The notes beneath the pieces are model-generated. The model had not been told where the DNA came from. It did not search any database and saw nothing but the letters and a program-made list of their open reading frames with translations. From Odontocerum albicorne (taxonomy: Eukaryota; Arthropoda; Insecta; Trichoptera; Odontoceridae), in assembly GCA_949825065.1 (NCBI GenBank), contig OX463849.1:39585852-39649851 (forward strand): a stretch of DNA of 64,000 bases. Direction: 5' to 3'. Positions 37,740 to 49,380 of the stretch are shown here, piece by piece. The translations under genes and the position numbers were made by a program. Position 1 is the stretch's first letter; each line of letters opens with the position of its first letter.

Positions 37740-37925
37740 GTATTTACTAAGACACCTGTTTTCCATCCGGGGAGTTGCGGTTCGATTAAGATTTTTTTCA
37801 AAAAAGGTTTTCATTCTGGTTTTTTACTTAAGGCCTCTTTAACATATTTTTTGGTTGGTTGGAAGTGTTTGTCACTTGGCAATAAACTCACCTAGTTGTA
37901 CTGTCTTCAACGGTGTGTAATATAA
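37740..37925 (+). repeat. tRNA-derived SINE with LINE-like tail
   Basis: The head ends GGTTCGATTAAG. The body AGGTTTTCATTCTGGTT, TTACTTAAGGCCTC and AACATATTTTTTGGTTGG continues into TTGGAAGTGTTTGTCACTTGGCAATAA, which resembles the LINE tail at 36770-36830. Confidence 0.7.
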
Positions 37926-38337
37926 TAATAATCTTATTAATTTTTCATAAATATTAAAGGGCTGTCGGGATAAAATACATTCTTGCTTCATACCTTTTAA
38001 ATGTTGACAGCCTTGGCGTGTGTGTTGTCGATAATATAATTAATTCGGATGAGCTGTACTCGTAGAAATTATTTATTATACTCGTATAGGTTGATAAGAT
38101 GGGTTATCCCCGTATTAACAAAACGTTCACTTCACACAGATAAAAGTATCAAAAAGATATATTTAATTCCCTTCAAATCATAATAATCATCTTGATTAAT
38201 TTACCTGTATTTGACAAATTATTTAAATTGGTTCAGTGACCAGTTCGTGCACGCTGACGATTTGTGTTTGATGACATGTTTAATAAAATCAACGATAAGA
38301 AAACAATAATTACTATTAGCAATGTTATCTTTAAGAC

Positions 38338-38420
38338 GGCCACCTTGGCCTAGTTGGTAAGACAATCGTCTTCCAACTAGGGATTTGCGGATTTAATTCA
38401 CTTGATGCGCTTTTTCTTTT
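38338..38420 (+). repeat. tRNA-derived SINE head
   Basis: A box TGGCCTAGTTGG and the sequence AAGACAATCGTCTTCCAAC with a decayed B box (GGATTTAATTC). Same head type as 54760, 60780 and 63125. Confidence 0.6.
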
Positions 38421-38856
38421 CACAGTCACGTCTCGCAGTCTCAAAAAAGTATCATCCTTTCAGCCACGGCACCTCTTCACTGGTCACGTTTCTGTACCAC
38501 ACAGCATTAAATTGAACCACATAGCGTAATATTGGACTTAAGGTCATCCTTATGGTATATCTCTTTTTGGGTCACCTCGGTGCCTGTTTTTTGGGAAGAG
38601 TACTGAACTCTTGAGACACCTCAGAGAACATGAAAGTAAATTACAATTATATTCGTCTGCGAGGAATTATATAACAAATAAAAACAATGAATACTTAAGT
38701 ATTTGGAAAAATAAACAAATATATCTAACAAAGGAAAAAGTAAAATGATTACTGGTTTTTATGAATATCTAGTCCGGAAAGTGGTTTTGTGTTTCACGGA
38801 TAGATGTCATTAGTACTTAATTTTCATTGTTAACTTTAATCCAAACGTGCTAAATA

Positions 38857-39748
38857 ACACATCGATCAATAAGTCCCGGGACTAACTACTAAAACAACAT
38901 TTGTTTGCCAAAATTCTTCTTTATTCATCAACATAGTCTCCTTCAAGAGCGACACATTCATTCCAACGCTTTTCTAACTTTTCTATGCCAGCCGTGTAGA
39001 ACGATTTATCTTTGGTTTCAAAATAGGCGTTAGTTTCGGCAACCACTTCTTCATTGGAGCCAAATCTCTTTCCTTGGAGCATCTTTTTGAGGTCTGCGAA
39101 CAGCCAATAACCGACTTTGCAGACCTCAAAAACTACTGACGCAAAAACTCCTGTTTATTTCGCGTAAACAGTGCCAAACCGCGCTCTGAATCATCGATGC
39201 GTTGTTGTTTCTGTTCCATTGTGAGCAAACGCGGCACCCATTTCGAAAAAAGCTTTTTCATGACCAAATGTTCATGCAAAATAGTACAAACACTACCAAA
39301 TTATATCTTCTGGATGTCAGCCATCTCATGCAACTTTACTTTGCGATTTTCCATCACCATTTTAGTTTTTTTTAATGTTTTCTGGTGTAACAGCCTCATT
39401 TGGACGACCAGAGCGTTCAGCATCATTTGTGTCTGTACGACCGCGTTTGAAATCAGCATACCACCGACAAATGGTTGTTTTCGACGGAGCAGCATCGCTG
39501 AGTTTGAACGGTATTTTTTCTCATTAAAAAGCAATGTTTTATCAACACACGAAATTCGTTTTTTTTCATTGTTTTGAAAATAGCAAAAGTAGCGTCACTA
39601 AAACCACTGTAACTCAATGACACAATGTCGGAATTTCATGAAAGTTTGACACGTAACTTCTAAAGGTTGGTACTAACTGAGAATGGTATGGATTTGTTAT
39701 TAGATGCGCCATCTGTTGGTTACTCCCGGGACTTATTGATCGATGTGT
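38857..39748 (-). mobile_element. 892-bp non-autonomous mariner with near-perfect ends
   Basis: The first and last ~25 bases are inverted copies (ACACATCGATCAATAAGTCC onward), flanked by TA at 38855-38856 and 39749-39750. The minus strand keeps pieces of a mariner transposase: MKKNEFRVLIKHCF, VMENRKVKLHEMADIQKI, then VCTILHEHL-like and FSKWVPRLL-like text, and FLRQ near the deletion. The catalytic part is lost. The good ends suggest recent mobility in trans. Confidence 0.8.
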
Positions 39749-39884
39749 TATGTTATATGTATATTATAATGAAAGGTAACAATTTAACGCATTTATTCGG
39801 CTATTGTTTACCTGTGCTTTTAAGTTTTTTGTGTAATTTTGAAGATGGAAAGAAATAAATGATTTTGTCGGTGATTGGTGTTTT

Positions 39885-40671
39885 TTATTTATTTAACACT
39901 TTTATTGCAAATCGACATTATACATCGGCAAATATTGCCAGGCGGCAATCTCTTCCAACCAACCAGACAAAAGTAAATTAAGCAAGTTACATGGTCGCAT
40001 AAATCATTCAAATGACTATCCATCCCTACGAAATCCATGAACACATACGTGAGCATATACCCACGAACCCCACAAAGATGGACAATCACCCGAACATTCC
40101 TTTTCATGTTAATTGAGATAATATGAAAAGGAATGGAAGGAAATATATGAAACACGTTATATTACTGACTAGAAATTAAGAGTTTTTTCAGTCGCTTCTT
40201 AAAGCATGTCAAGGACGGAGCGAGTCTAACATTGGTTTGTAACTGATACCAGAGTCTCACTGCATGGACAGTAAAGGACGACGTAAAGAAGAAGAACAGT
40301 AAACTGGAAAGGCCAATGAACAATCTCTCTTTGAGCGTACCGCTAGTCCAAGATCGGAAAGGCGTCGAAAATTTTCAGTGAGATAAGAGGGGACGACGGA
40401 ACAGTTAAGGATATTATACAATAGAGATAGAATGTGAATTTGGCGTCTATTTTCCACGTTCAACCAGTTCAGCGTTTTCTGGTGTGAAATTATATGATCG
40501 TACTTTCTTAGGTTAAAAATAAATCTTAGACAAACATTTTGAAGGCGCTGTAATTTGTCCAGCTTTTCCTCTGTAATATCCAAATAACAGACGTCCGAAA
40601 TCAGAAAGAGCATAGATTGTATGAGTAAAATTTTGGTTTTAGTTGGCAGGAATTTTTGCAACACTCTAAGG
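39885..40671 (-). pseudogene. jockey/CR1-like LINE, C-terminal part and 3-prime UTR
   Basis: The frame 40718-40257 reads KTKILLIQSMLFLISDVCYL, LDKLQRLQNVCLRFIFNLRK, YDHIISHQKTLNWL and FRRLSDLGLAVRSKRD: the conserved C-terminal part after the reverse transcriptase core. The stop is at about 40257 and the 3-prime UTR runs to 39885 (tail AAATAAATAAA). It continues on the other side of the hAT insertion at 41441-41985. Confidence 0.8.
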
Positions 40672-41432
40672 CAGGGGTGCTCAAACGGTCGATCGCGGGA
40701 GGTTTTTAAGTCGATCAATTACATATTATATTTTTGAAATTTCTGACATTCAATTTATAAAAACTACATTAAATATTTTTTAACAATTGTTTTAACGTAA
40801 TATTTGTTTATATAGTAACGAACATGAAATATTAAATTATTATCTATCTGATAGATGATAATTTAACATTTAATAGATGTTATTTGGGTTGAGATAGTTC
40901 TACCTTGTCCAGTTACCAAACGCGTCTCAACCTTCCGAGACACAAACATGAAGGACGTCGAAAGCAGTGATGTACATCTCAAAGCCAGAGCAACAGATAT
41001 ACATTTTGGGTTTGTTTATCTGAAGAAAAATATCCATGTTTGAAACAAATTGCCTGTCAGTTAACAGGCATTGTTTGGGTCAACTTATTTGTGCGAGTCT
41101 GCGTTTTCTAAAATGAAAATAATTCAATCTTAATATCGTAATCGGCTCAGTGACGAACATCTTAATTCATGCTTGCGTTTGGCATTTAGTAATTACGTGC
41201 CACCCTATGAAAAGTATGCAGAGGACATGCAGTACAGTGCCATGCATCGACATCAAAAGAACGTTAGTTACAGAACACTTATTATTACAATGATAATAAT
41301 TATTTATATGTGATCATCTTTAAATAAATACTTACCATTTATAAACTTGGTATTTTATTTTTACCTAGTCGATCGCTTGCCGCCTAATGCTTTTATGGTA
41401 GATCGCCGATGGTTAAAATCTGAGCGCCCCTG
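40672..41432 (+). mobile_element. 761-bp hAT element inserted in the LINE
   Basis: The 8-bp duplication CTCTAAGG flanks it exactly (40664-40671 and 41433-41440). The ends CAGGGGTGCTCA and TGAGCGCCCCTG are inverted and hAT-like. The 3-prime half carries broken coding for the hAT C-terminal dimerisation region: CLKQIACQLTGI, then pieces like LCESAFSKMKIIQS and HLNSCLRLAF read across shifts, of the ZBED5/SCAND3-like type. The catalytic region is absent. Confidence 0.85.
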
Positions 41433-41440
41433 CTCTAAGG

Positions 41441-41985
41441 AAATGGAGGCTGAAGAAGATCACATGGTTTACCTCATTTTTTTTATCTCGCCATGAAAGA
41501 GTGTTATCCATTAGAACTTCTAGGTTTTTAACGGTTTTATATAATGGTATGATAGAGCCATCAAGTAATATTGGAGGAATAAGTTAGTGTTGAATTTACT
41601 GAGAACCTGAGGGCTGCCAATGAGGATCACTTGAGACTTCGTAGGATTAATGCGTAAGCCATGCTTTTTAGTCCACCCGAAAATTGATTGAAGGTCCGCA
41701 TTTAGATCAATGCCGTGTGAAAGCAATTAGGACTAAAATTAATATATATCTGCAGGTCCTCCGCACACAGATGATAAGAACACTTAAGAGATGATGTTAT
41801 TGGGTTGATCAATATAGAAAAAAGGAGTGGAGAGAGAATTACACCTTGACTTTTTACTACCGTAAAGGAAAAAAATAAGAAACAAACAAAAAAAAAAATG
41901 TATAGTGCATGGCGACAATTCAGTAAGTGATCGAGTGTGTCAAATGTAGTTAAAAAATCCGTTAATGGTGATCCGACACTCAAAG
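41441..41985 (-). pseudogene. LINE reverse transcriptase core, other side of the hAT insertion
   Basis: The minus strand reads QGVILSPLLFSILINPIT, then YHLCAEDLQIYINF, where the catalytic Y-x-DD box has become C-A-E-D, and GLRINPTKSQVILIGS. Together with 39885-40671 it forms one LINE that the hAT element split. Confidence 0.8.
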
Positions 41986-42125
41986 ATGGTGCCCCCTCGA
42001 ATGCAGTCGTAAATCAAATCGAGGCTTTGATGGAAAGTAATCAGCGTTCTACGACACGAGAGATTACAGAAATACAGAAAATATCAAAAACAGATTTACA
42101 AAATAAAGTTACATCTAAATATGAA
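41945..42125 (+). pseudogene. mariner helix-turn-helix fragment
   Basis: The frame reads KDGAPSNAVVNQIEALMESN, QRSTTREITEIQKISKT, the second helix-turn-helix of mariner transposases. It stops at 42138. No catalytic block. Confidence 0.65.
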
Positions 42126-42889
42126 AATTTTATGTTTTAAATTTGCCTAAAAAAATCCAGGCAATCTATTTTAAAAAGAGAACATAATTATAAATATAGA
42201 AAGAATAAACACTTAATTTATCAAATTAGGATACCTAAAATATATCTGTATTATTCATGTACTATAATTACAGAATCAAAAATTTAAAATAATATTTGGT
42301 ATTACAGTAAAGTCTATATTTGGCGATGTCGTGAATGAAAACTCGGGAAATAGAGCTTACGTGAACTTTCAGTTCATAAAAGCTCTGGTAATTCCGTGAC
42401 CATTTGGTAACAAAACAAAGGGCGTTCAAATGTCTGATGCAATCATAAATCTCAAACTGTGGGGTTTGTTTCAGTAAATTTTATCTCGCTCCCATTGTAC
42501 ATTCAATATTATATCCAAAAGGTCAAGGGTTGAATTTTATTTATTTAAAAATATTTAGGGGAGAAGAAAATGGAAAAAATATCTGCTTATGCAAATTAGA
42601 ACAAACGGCATTTGGTTCTCCCTTGGTACCCTTCAATATATCCGAATTTGTGATTTGAATATGTTGAAGAGCGTGGCCGGGAGAAACTATTGTGATCGAT
42701 CCTAGTAACCAAGTATTCGAGTTAAGACTCACTACAGTAGGTACGGATCTCGCGATTCGTCTTTACACGTGTTGACGACACTACCGTACGTGAAGTACCA
42801 AAACTTGGACACGCACTTGACGCGTATGAGTATTGTTGCAAGACGAACTCTTTTACCAAACTGCGATCCTTTTTTATATATTTTTTGAA

Positions 42890-42960
42890 TACATCAAGAA
42901 TCTAATCAGGAATCCCCGGGTTCAAGTCGAGTGTCTTATAAACTAGACCACGGGCATCGT
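42890..42960 (-). repeat. SINE head fragment
   Basis: The minus strand has the A-box-like TGGTCTAGTTTATAAGACAC; the B box is lost. Confidence 0.35.
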
Positions 42961-43454
42961 CAACAACATTTTGTAATTACTTATTTTTTAAATATTTATT
43001 TGAATTCGTTTCTCTATTGTGTATGAATTTATAACAAATAAAATCTAGAAAAAACTTGATTTTGTAAATAAATTGATTCAATTAATCAGTCCACCTTATA
43101 CGCTCCATCAGGACCACAGGGGTGTCATAAAACCCTTATGTTCAGGTCGCTTTAAAGCCTGAAACTTCACATCGTTACCAAATCAGTTCTGAGACCATCC
43201 ATGGATATTGCATTTATTTAATTATAAGGGGGTTAGGGGATTAATCGAAAGGCCCTAGGCCTGGAGGAAACCTTGTGGATAATATATTTAGTAGGTTTTT
43301 TTCGAATATGCGGCTCTTACAAACTGCTGAAAAAAGTATCTAAAAATACAGATGTTGCATTCTCCTTGTCCTACAAAGTCACGGGAGCAGACTTCCAACC
43401 TTTAATTTATTTGACAAATATTATTACCTATTAACTTTCGTTATAAACATCGTA

Positions 43455-43525
43455 CAGTACAGGCTTCCAACCAATTAGAAAGGTTTTTTTAAACAAGCCT
43501 TTTGTGGAAACCAGTCTGGAACCCT
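43455..43525 (-). repeat. SINE body fragment
   Basis: GGCTTCCAACCAATTAGAAA and GGAAACCAGTCTGGAACC are the inverse of the SINE body seen at 50905-50970. Confidence 0.5.
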
Positions 43526-44089
43526 TTTAAAAATTTATTAGATAACAACAGTAATCGATCACATAAACCCCGCTTTGGAAGATCGGCTTACTCACTTAAA
43601 AATATTCCACGGCACGGCTTCGATTTCTAATTGAATTGAAGTTGGAATGACTAGGGGATCCTCGACTACGAGGCACAGCAACGAACGAACGCATAAGGCT
43701 ACACGATCAACCAATTCGAGTTATACCGTTTGTGGTAATTGCTGGCTGGGAAGTTACAACGTTTTCGGGCTAGACACAAGAAATAAGAAAAATATCAAAA
43801 CAAAGTAAAATGATAAACTAAAAGTAGAGAATAAAGAAATGAAAAGAAAATAAATTAAATATTTTTTAAATCACCAACGACATGTAAAGGTTAGGAAAAG
43901 GAAAGGAAAATAGAAGGGGAATAGTAAAAAACAAGCTATGTCATTGAAAAGAGATGTAATTATTTTTATATCGCTGTTTGAAGGATACTTATGAGGGAGT
44001 AAGTCTTAAGGTAGGTAGATCCAGAGTAAAATCTCGTGGACAATAAAGGATGCCGTAAAGATGGACTGTTAGCGTACAGAATATAATAA

Positions 44090-44535
44090 ATTTAGTCGTC
44101 CCAAAAAACGTATACACACTTTTACAGCGAGCCGTTTACTTGAACTTACAGTAAGAATTTGTCATACCACACATTCATGACGAGTTTAGGGACGAGGAGG
44201 ACCTTTATTTCCAGCAAGATGGTGCACACTCTCCACTACCATTGGGATATGAGGGCATATGTTGATGATAATTTGCTGAACAGATAGATTGGCCGTAGAG
44301 GTAGAATTGAATTCCTTCCGTGCTCTCCAGACCTACCGTGCTGCCAATGATTTTTTTTATGGGGATTCATTAAAGCTAAAGTTTATGGCACACAACTGGT
44401 AACAATTAATGGATTGAGAGCAGCTATTAAAAGAGAATGTGCCCAAATACCAAAACCAATAAATCGTGATGTTGCGATTCCACGTTATCATCAATGCATG
44501 GACCAAACGGTCATCAATTTGAGACACCCTGTATA
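44090..44535 (+). mobile_element. Tc1/mariner-superfamily (IS630-like) remnant
   Basis: The frame near 44185 reads HEFRDEEDLYFQQDGAHSP, the block with the second catalytic Asp, followed across shifts by VDDNL, IGRRGRIEFLP-like text, VLPMIFFMG and KAKVYGTQLVTINGLRAAIK. The right end TTGAGACACCCTGTATA and left GTCGTCCCAAAAAAC are plausible inverted termini. The N-terminal half is missing. Confidence 0.65.
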
Positions 44536-44539
44536 TGAC

Positions 44540-45900
44540 GTCTTTTAGTTACCATTTGTAATATAACTACATCTTACGCCCCCAGCATGAAACATGCGGA
44601 AGCTACGAATTCTCTCAAACAATAAAGAAAAATTAAACGAAAAAGTTTAAATACCGAGGAGAGAATAAGAAATTTTAAAGGAATTTATAAACGATAGATA
44701 CGAAAAACAGAAAAGCATGTTTGGACGAGATATATGGACGTAGGGGTAAACGTAGGGTAGGAAGAAGGTGTGAACTCGTTATTTTTGAGACATGGCATAA
44801 TGGTAACGTAACTAGTAAAATCATAGGGAGGAAAATGTTTGAGAATGCCGAGTTAACGTTGAAAAACGTCAAGGTGTATTGATTATTGTACGTGGTGGGT
44901 TCTTAACAAGGGATGGGACTGAACCCTCGCCCACGCTTTAGTACGGATTAATACTCGGCGGATTATGCCCGCGTCTCTAATGTACTTAATACTTTTGATA
45001 TTTACAAATCTAGTTTTTACGAAGTAACGAACTTTTCCCTTTTTTACGAAGTTTGTTTTTTACGATTTTTGTTTACAAAAGTTTTTTTTTTACGAAGTTT
45101 TTCTTACGAACTTAATATGCAGTTTATATTCGTTGCTTTGGAAAGACGCAAAGCAGCATTAACATGAAGCTGTAATGGGTTTTATTGGAAAACTAATAAT
45201 TAGTTCTTTTTTTAGTTGAAATATCCAGGTAGTATAGTATGTATGTTTACAAAACAAAGTGATAACAATATTATAAATATGGTACATGTGCTCAATTCTT
45301 CGTTATTAAATAAATCAAATATTAATAAACCGAATAATTGTCAATTTGGTGTCAGATAATTTTTTAATGATTCAATACAATTTGAGTTTTATTTTACTAA
45401 TAATAAATATAAATAATTTCGTTCTTCAATACGCGAAAAACTTTATTCTGGAATTTAACAACATATAAAAATAATTTGTTTATTCGACGGAGAACTTTTT
45501 CACATTAAATAATTGGTTTATATAGCACTTGTTTTTAAACCAAATGAATAATTTATTTTTACTTGTTTTTGTTAAACTGTTAGTTTTGGACAATAAGGGT
45601 ATAAAATAATAGGAAAAATAATTGGTTTGGGGAATGGAATCCAATAATATATATATTTTTTCTGAAAATAATGTTTTAGGTACCTCGGTAATCTCATTGA
45701 ATACTTTGATTGTTATCTCAACGTGTTAATCGCACGACAAAGCAATTTAGAAAAAGTTTTCGTGAAGAATCTTTAGTTTTCACTTTTCATAATATATTTA
45801 TTATTTGAAATATGTTCTCGTATGTTTCAAGAAAAATAAACATTGTAAGTGAAAATAGAATGTTAACTTACATTATTCTAAAGAAATTAAAATTAGCCTA
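44540..45900. other. AT-rich stretch, no gene seen
   Basis: A degenerate run of TTTTTACGAAGTTT-like words lies at 45015-45110. Otherwise no recognisable content; the region begins with a possible LINE trace near 44600-44750. Confidence 0.4.
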
Positions 45901-45909
45901 ATACATTTA

Positions 45910-46260
45910 ATACATGCATACATACACCGTCAACCCATTTCCCCGTTGGCGCAGGCAAACTTTCATATCTCGACATACACTTTTCGCATCTTCCACACTC
46001 ATACACCTTCTCATACAATTCCTAAGATTTCTTTGACTTTCTACGTTTTCTTGTTTCAAAATATCATTAACTTGAATTAAGTATACTTGCCTTCGTCTTT
46101 TTCTTCAACGCCTTACACCCATATTTGCACCATATATTGGTGTTATTAGTATTTCTTCGTTTATACGTTCTACACGCCCAAATCATCTTAAAGTGCTCTT
46201 CTTCATCTTATTCAACACATCAGAATTTAGCGCACATTAAATTGTATTATTATTTTCGTT
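45910..46260 (-). repeat. LINE 3-prime end (family of 25790-28990)
   Basis: The inverted terminus CATACATACACCGTCAACCC leads into TTTCCCCGTTGGCGCAGGC and further sequence matching 31650-31920 in order. Confidence 0.6.
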
Positions 46261-46283
46261 TACGCTTTGTATTGAGCTAAATT

Positions 46284-46660
46284 ATCACCATTACGTCATA
46301 TTTATATTATAATCACGTTATATTTATATTATAATCACGTCATATTTCTATTATAATCACGTCATATTTATATTATAATCACGTCATATTTATATTATAA
46401 TCACGTAATATTTATATTATAATCACGTCATATTTATATTATAATCACTTCATATTTCTATTATAATCACGTCATATTTATATTATAATCACGTCATATT
46501 TATATTAAAATTACGTCATATTTCTATTATAATCACGTCACATTTCTATCATAATCACGTCATATTTATATTATAATCACGTCATATTTATATTATAATC
46601 ACGTCATATTTCTATTATAATCACGTCATATTTATATTATAATCATGTCATATTTCTAGC
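46284..46660. repeat. 22-bp tandem array (about 17 copies)
   Basis: The unit ACGTCATATTTATATTATAA plus TC is repeated head to tail. The main variant has TTTCTATTATAA in place of TTTATATTATAA. Confidence 0.9.
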
Positions 46661-46977
46661 ATAAATTAAAGATTTTTTTAAATAAATTTTCAGTTTAAAC
46701 ATTTTGTATTTCACTAACATTTATTATCTATCGAGTCAACTAGTTTCAAAATCTGATTCATTCTTTCAGTCATGAAAAATAAACTCTTAGGCTTTGAAGC
46801 TATTACAGTTGACTCGGTATAGAATAAATACTAGTGAAATACAAAGTTTTTGTAGTGAAATTAAATATTTCATGTCACCGCAATGTAAACCCGTAATTTA
46901 TGAGAAAGCTTTAATTGTTTGTCCGTCTTCCAACCATTTTCTAGCACATATTTCCCGTTTAAAAATTACGCTTATTT

Positions 46978-47737
46978 GTACAAATATATAATATATTGCA
47001 AAAGAGGGTAGTTTTGTACAAATATATAATATATTGCAGAAGAGGATAGTTTTGTACAAATATATAATATATTGCAGAAGAGGATAGTTTTGTACAAATA
47101 TATAATATATTGCAGAAGAGGATAGTTTTGTACAAATATATAATATATTGCAGAAGAGGATAGTTTTGTACAAATATATAATATATTGCAGAAGAGGATA
47201 GTTTTGTACAAATATATAATATATTGCAGAAGAGGGTAGTTTTGTACAAATATATAATATATGGCAGAAGAGGATAGTTTTGTACAAATATATAATATAT
47301 TGCAGAAGAGGATATTTTTGTACAAATATATAATATATTGCAGAAGAGGATAGTTTTGTACAAATATATAATATATTGCAGAAGAGGGTAGTTTTGTACA
47401 AATATATAATATATTGCAGAAGAGGATAGTTTTGTACAAATATATAATATATTGCAGAAGAGGATAGTTTTGTATAAATATATAATATATTGCAGAAGAG
47501 GATAGTTTTGTACAAATATATAATATATTGCAGAAGAGGATAGTTTTGTACAAATATATAATATATTGCAGAAGAGGATAGTTTTGTACAAATATATAAT
47601 ATATTGCATAAGAGGATAGTTTTGTACAAATATATAATATATTGCATAAGAGGATAGTTTTGTATAAATATATAATATATTGCAAAAGAGGATAGTTTTG
47701 TACAAATATATAATATATTGCAGAAGAGGATAGTTTT
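46978..47737. repeat. 38-bp tandem array (20 copies)
   Basis: The unit GTACAAATATATAATATATT followed by GCAGAAGAGGATAGTTTT repeats with very few changes. Because 38 is not a multiple of 3 and the minus strand of the unit has no stop in any frame, all three reverse frames stay open for about 240 codons. These open frames are an artefact of the repeat. Confidence 0.95.
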
Positions 47738-47764
47738 GACGGATTAAATATCAGGTTTCATTGC

Positions 47765-47960
47765 TAAGAAGTTTATTTATTTATTTAGCGCTTCATTACA
47801 CAGTTAACGGATTTGTTGTTCTGCTGCAATTTCTTCCAAACATCCAGATTGGACATGCCAATTGCTGGTTGAAAGGTTACAAAGTTTTAAAATTGCACAC
47901 AAACAGAAAAATAATGTAAAAACGGAATAATATAAAAATTCTAAATTGTTAAGCAGAGAA
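47765..47960 (-). repeat. LINE 3-prime terminal fragment
   Basis: TTATTTATTTAGCGCTTCAT and CTGCAATTTCTTCCAAACAT resemble the inverted LINE tails at 39885 and 54560; AATTGCTGGTTGAAAGGTTAC recurs near 43738. Confidence 0.45.
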
Positions 47961-48144
47961 TAAAAAAAATATTAACTTTTGTTGTTTAGCTTTTCTTTTT
48001 CCCAATTAAAATGCCATTTAGGACCTAATTTGTGCATCGTAAAAATAAAAAAATTTATTTACTATTCAAACATCTAAATAATTCAACAAACAGATCGTAC
48101 GTAATATCAGTATGGTCAAATGTTAGTGGTCCTCAGAAAAAAGC

Positions 48145-48195
48145 ATGTGTGGACTGCGTGCGGCCCGTGGGCCGCTGGTTGTCGACTCCTGCACT
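48145..48195 (-). mobile_element. hAT terminal sequence (one end)
   Basis: The minus strand begins CAGGAGTCGACAACCAGCGG followed by CCCACGGGCCGC, the GC-rich terminus typical of Charlie-like hAT elements. The other end and target duplication were not found. Confidence 0.4.
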
Positions 48196-48546
48196 AGCTA
48201 TATAATATTATCACGACTTTAGTACTTTATATTTATTAATTAAATAAAAAAAAATATTAAAAAAAATAAAACAAACTCATCTTTACTTGACCATAAAAAA
48301 AATATACCTAAAGGACTATTGCGACACCGAAATTTCTTATATATTAGCAATACGGGAAACGCTGGCAACCAATGAACGTCCAAAATTTTAACTACTCTAA
48401 TGGCTGCTTGACACGGCCATAAAGTTTTATGTTCAAAAAATATGTAGATTTTCGTAGAGAACGCTCTAAATAAATTTGTTCTATCACGGTCTATGTTAAT
48501 AAATATCCTTCCTTACATTTTTTAAAGCAATTAACAAGTGATATTT

Positions 48547-48603
48547 AAATTGTAAATAATTACGACGTAAAAAGTATTTACATCGTCATTATTTACAATT
48601 TGA
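48547..48603. repeat. Inverted repeat, 20-bp arms
   Basis: AAATTGTAAATAATTACGAC and its inverse ATCGTCATTATTTACAATTT (two mismatches) flank a 15-base spacer. Confidence 0.7.
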
Positions 48604-48645
48604 AAAAACTCTCGTGTTGTAAACCGCTGGTTACTCTAGATCAAA

Positions 48646-49380
48646 GCCTTGATTTGGTTGTCATGAGTGTTAACCTTTCCTTCCCTGTGTTGGGTATCTT
48701 CTACACGTTGCTTCTAATAACCATCAATATCTCTATAAATATTATAAATACAAGGTTAAGATTTTAGGTATTCCTCCATAATATATTAACGCATTGATTT
48801 AAAAAATAATATTAATAATAATCAGAGTTTATCGACTATATCGTGGGTATTTTGTGAAGATTGGAAACAAATTCGCATTTAAACGCTGTGAGTGCCTCGA
48901 CCTTATGTCTTGACGATAGGTGAAGAGTATGCGGGAAGCGCGACACTATATTCGCATCTCACTCTTGCATACTCCACTGAATTGCGAGGAACTCAATTGT
49001 CTCAATCGTCGCAAGCGTAAGCCACGCCGGGGTAAGCCACTATACCGCTCCGCGCCGCAGTTGCTTCTGGGCTTGCTAATAGATTAGACGTACGCCCGTT
49101 CCGTGAGCGTTGCCAGATGGTTTTTTAATGTTTTCAGCAAATAAATCTCAATTATTATAATTTTTAACTTCAATTATAATTAATTAAGGGGATTATCTAT
49201 GAGTGTTCTTATTTTTCCGATTTAAAATCGCTAATTTTTTATCGCGTTCTCACTACCCAACACCGGAGCGCGCGTTTCAATTTTAGCACCGTAAGGGAAG
49301 GGTTAATCTGCATTTTAGACCAGATACCATCTTCGAGCGTCGTATCATCATAACGTTTTTTTTAAACCACATTTGATATA
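48646..49380 (-). pseudogene. mariner helix-turn-helix fragment split by a TTAA element
   Basis: 48600-48670 (minus: DNQIKALI, SNQRFTTRE) and 49307-49380 together align with the uninterrupted stretch 5785-5895. The TTAA element lies between. Confidence 0.6.
48674..49302. mobile_element. 629-bp TTAA-flanked element
   Basis: TTAA at 48670-48673 and 49303-49306 bracket ends CCTTTCCTTCCCTGTGTTGG and CCCTTCCCTTACGGTGC; TGTTGGGTA also occurs inverted near both ends. No transposase frame. piggyBac-type by target site; the paralogous empty site at 5785-5895 supports the boundaries. Confidence 0.75.

Noticed and set aside
46898..47705. Three overlapping minus-strand frames of 237-249 codons
   Set aside because: They are translations of the 38-bp satellite in all three frames; the peptides are permutations of one short repeat.
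46284..47737. CRISPR-like array
   Set aside because: Units are contiguous with no unique spacers, and the context is a eukaryotic genome.
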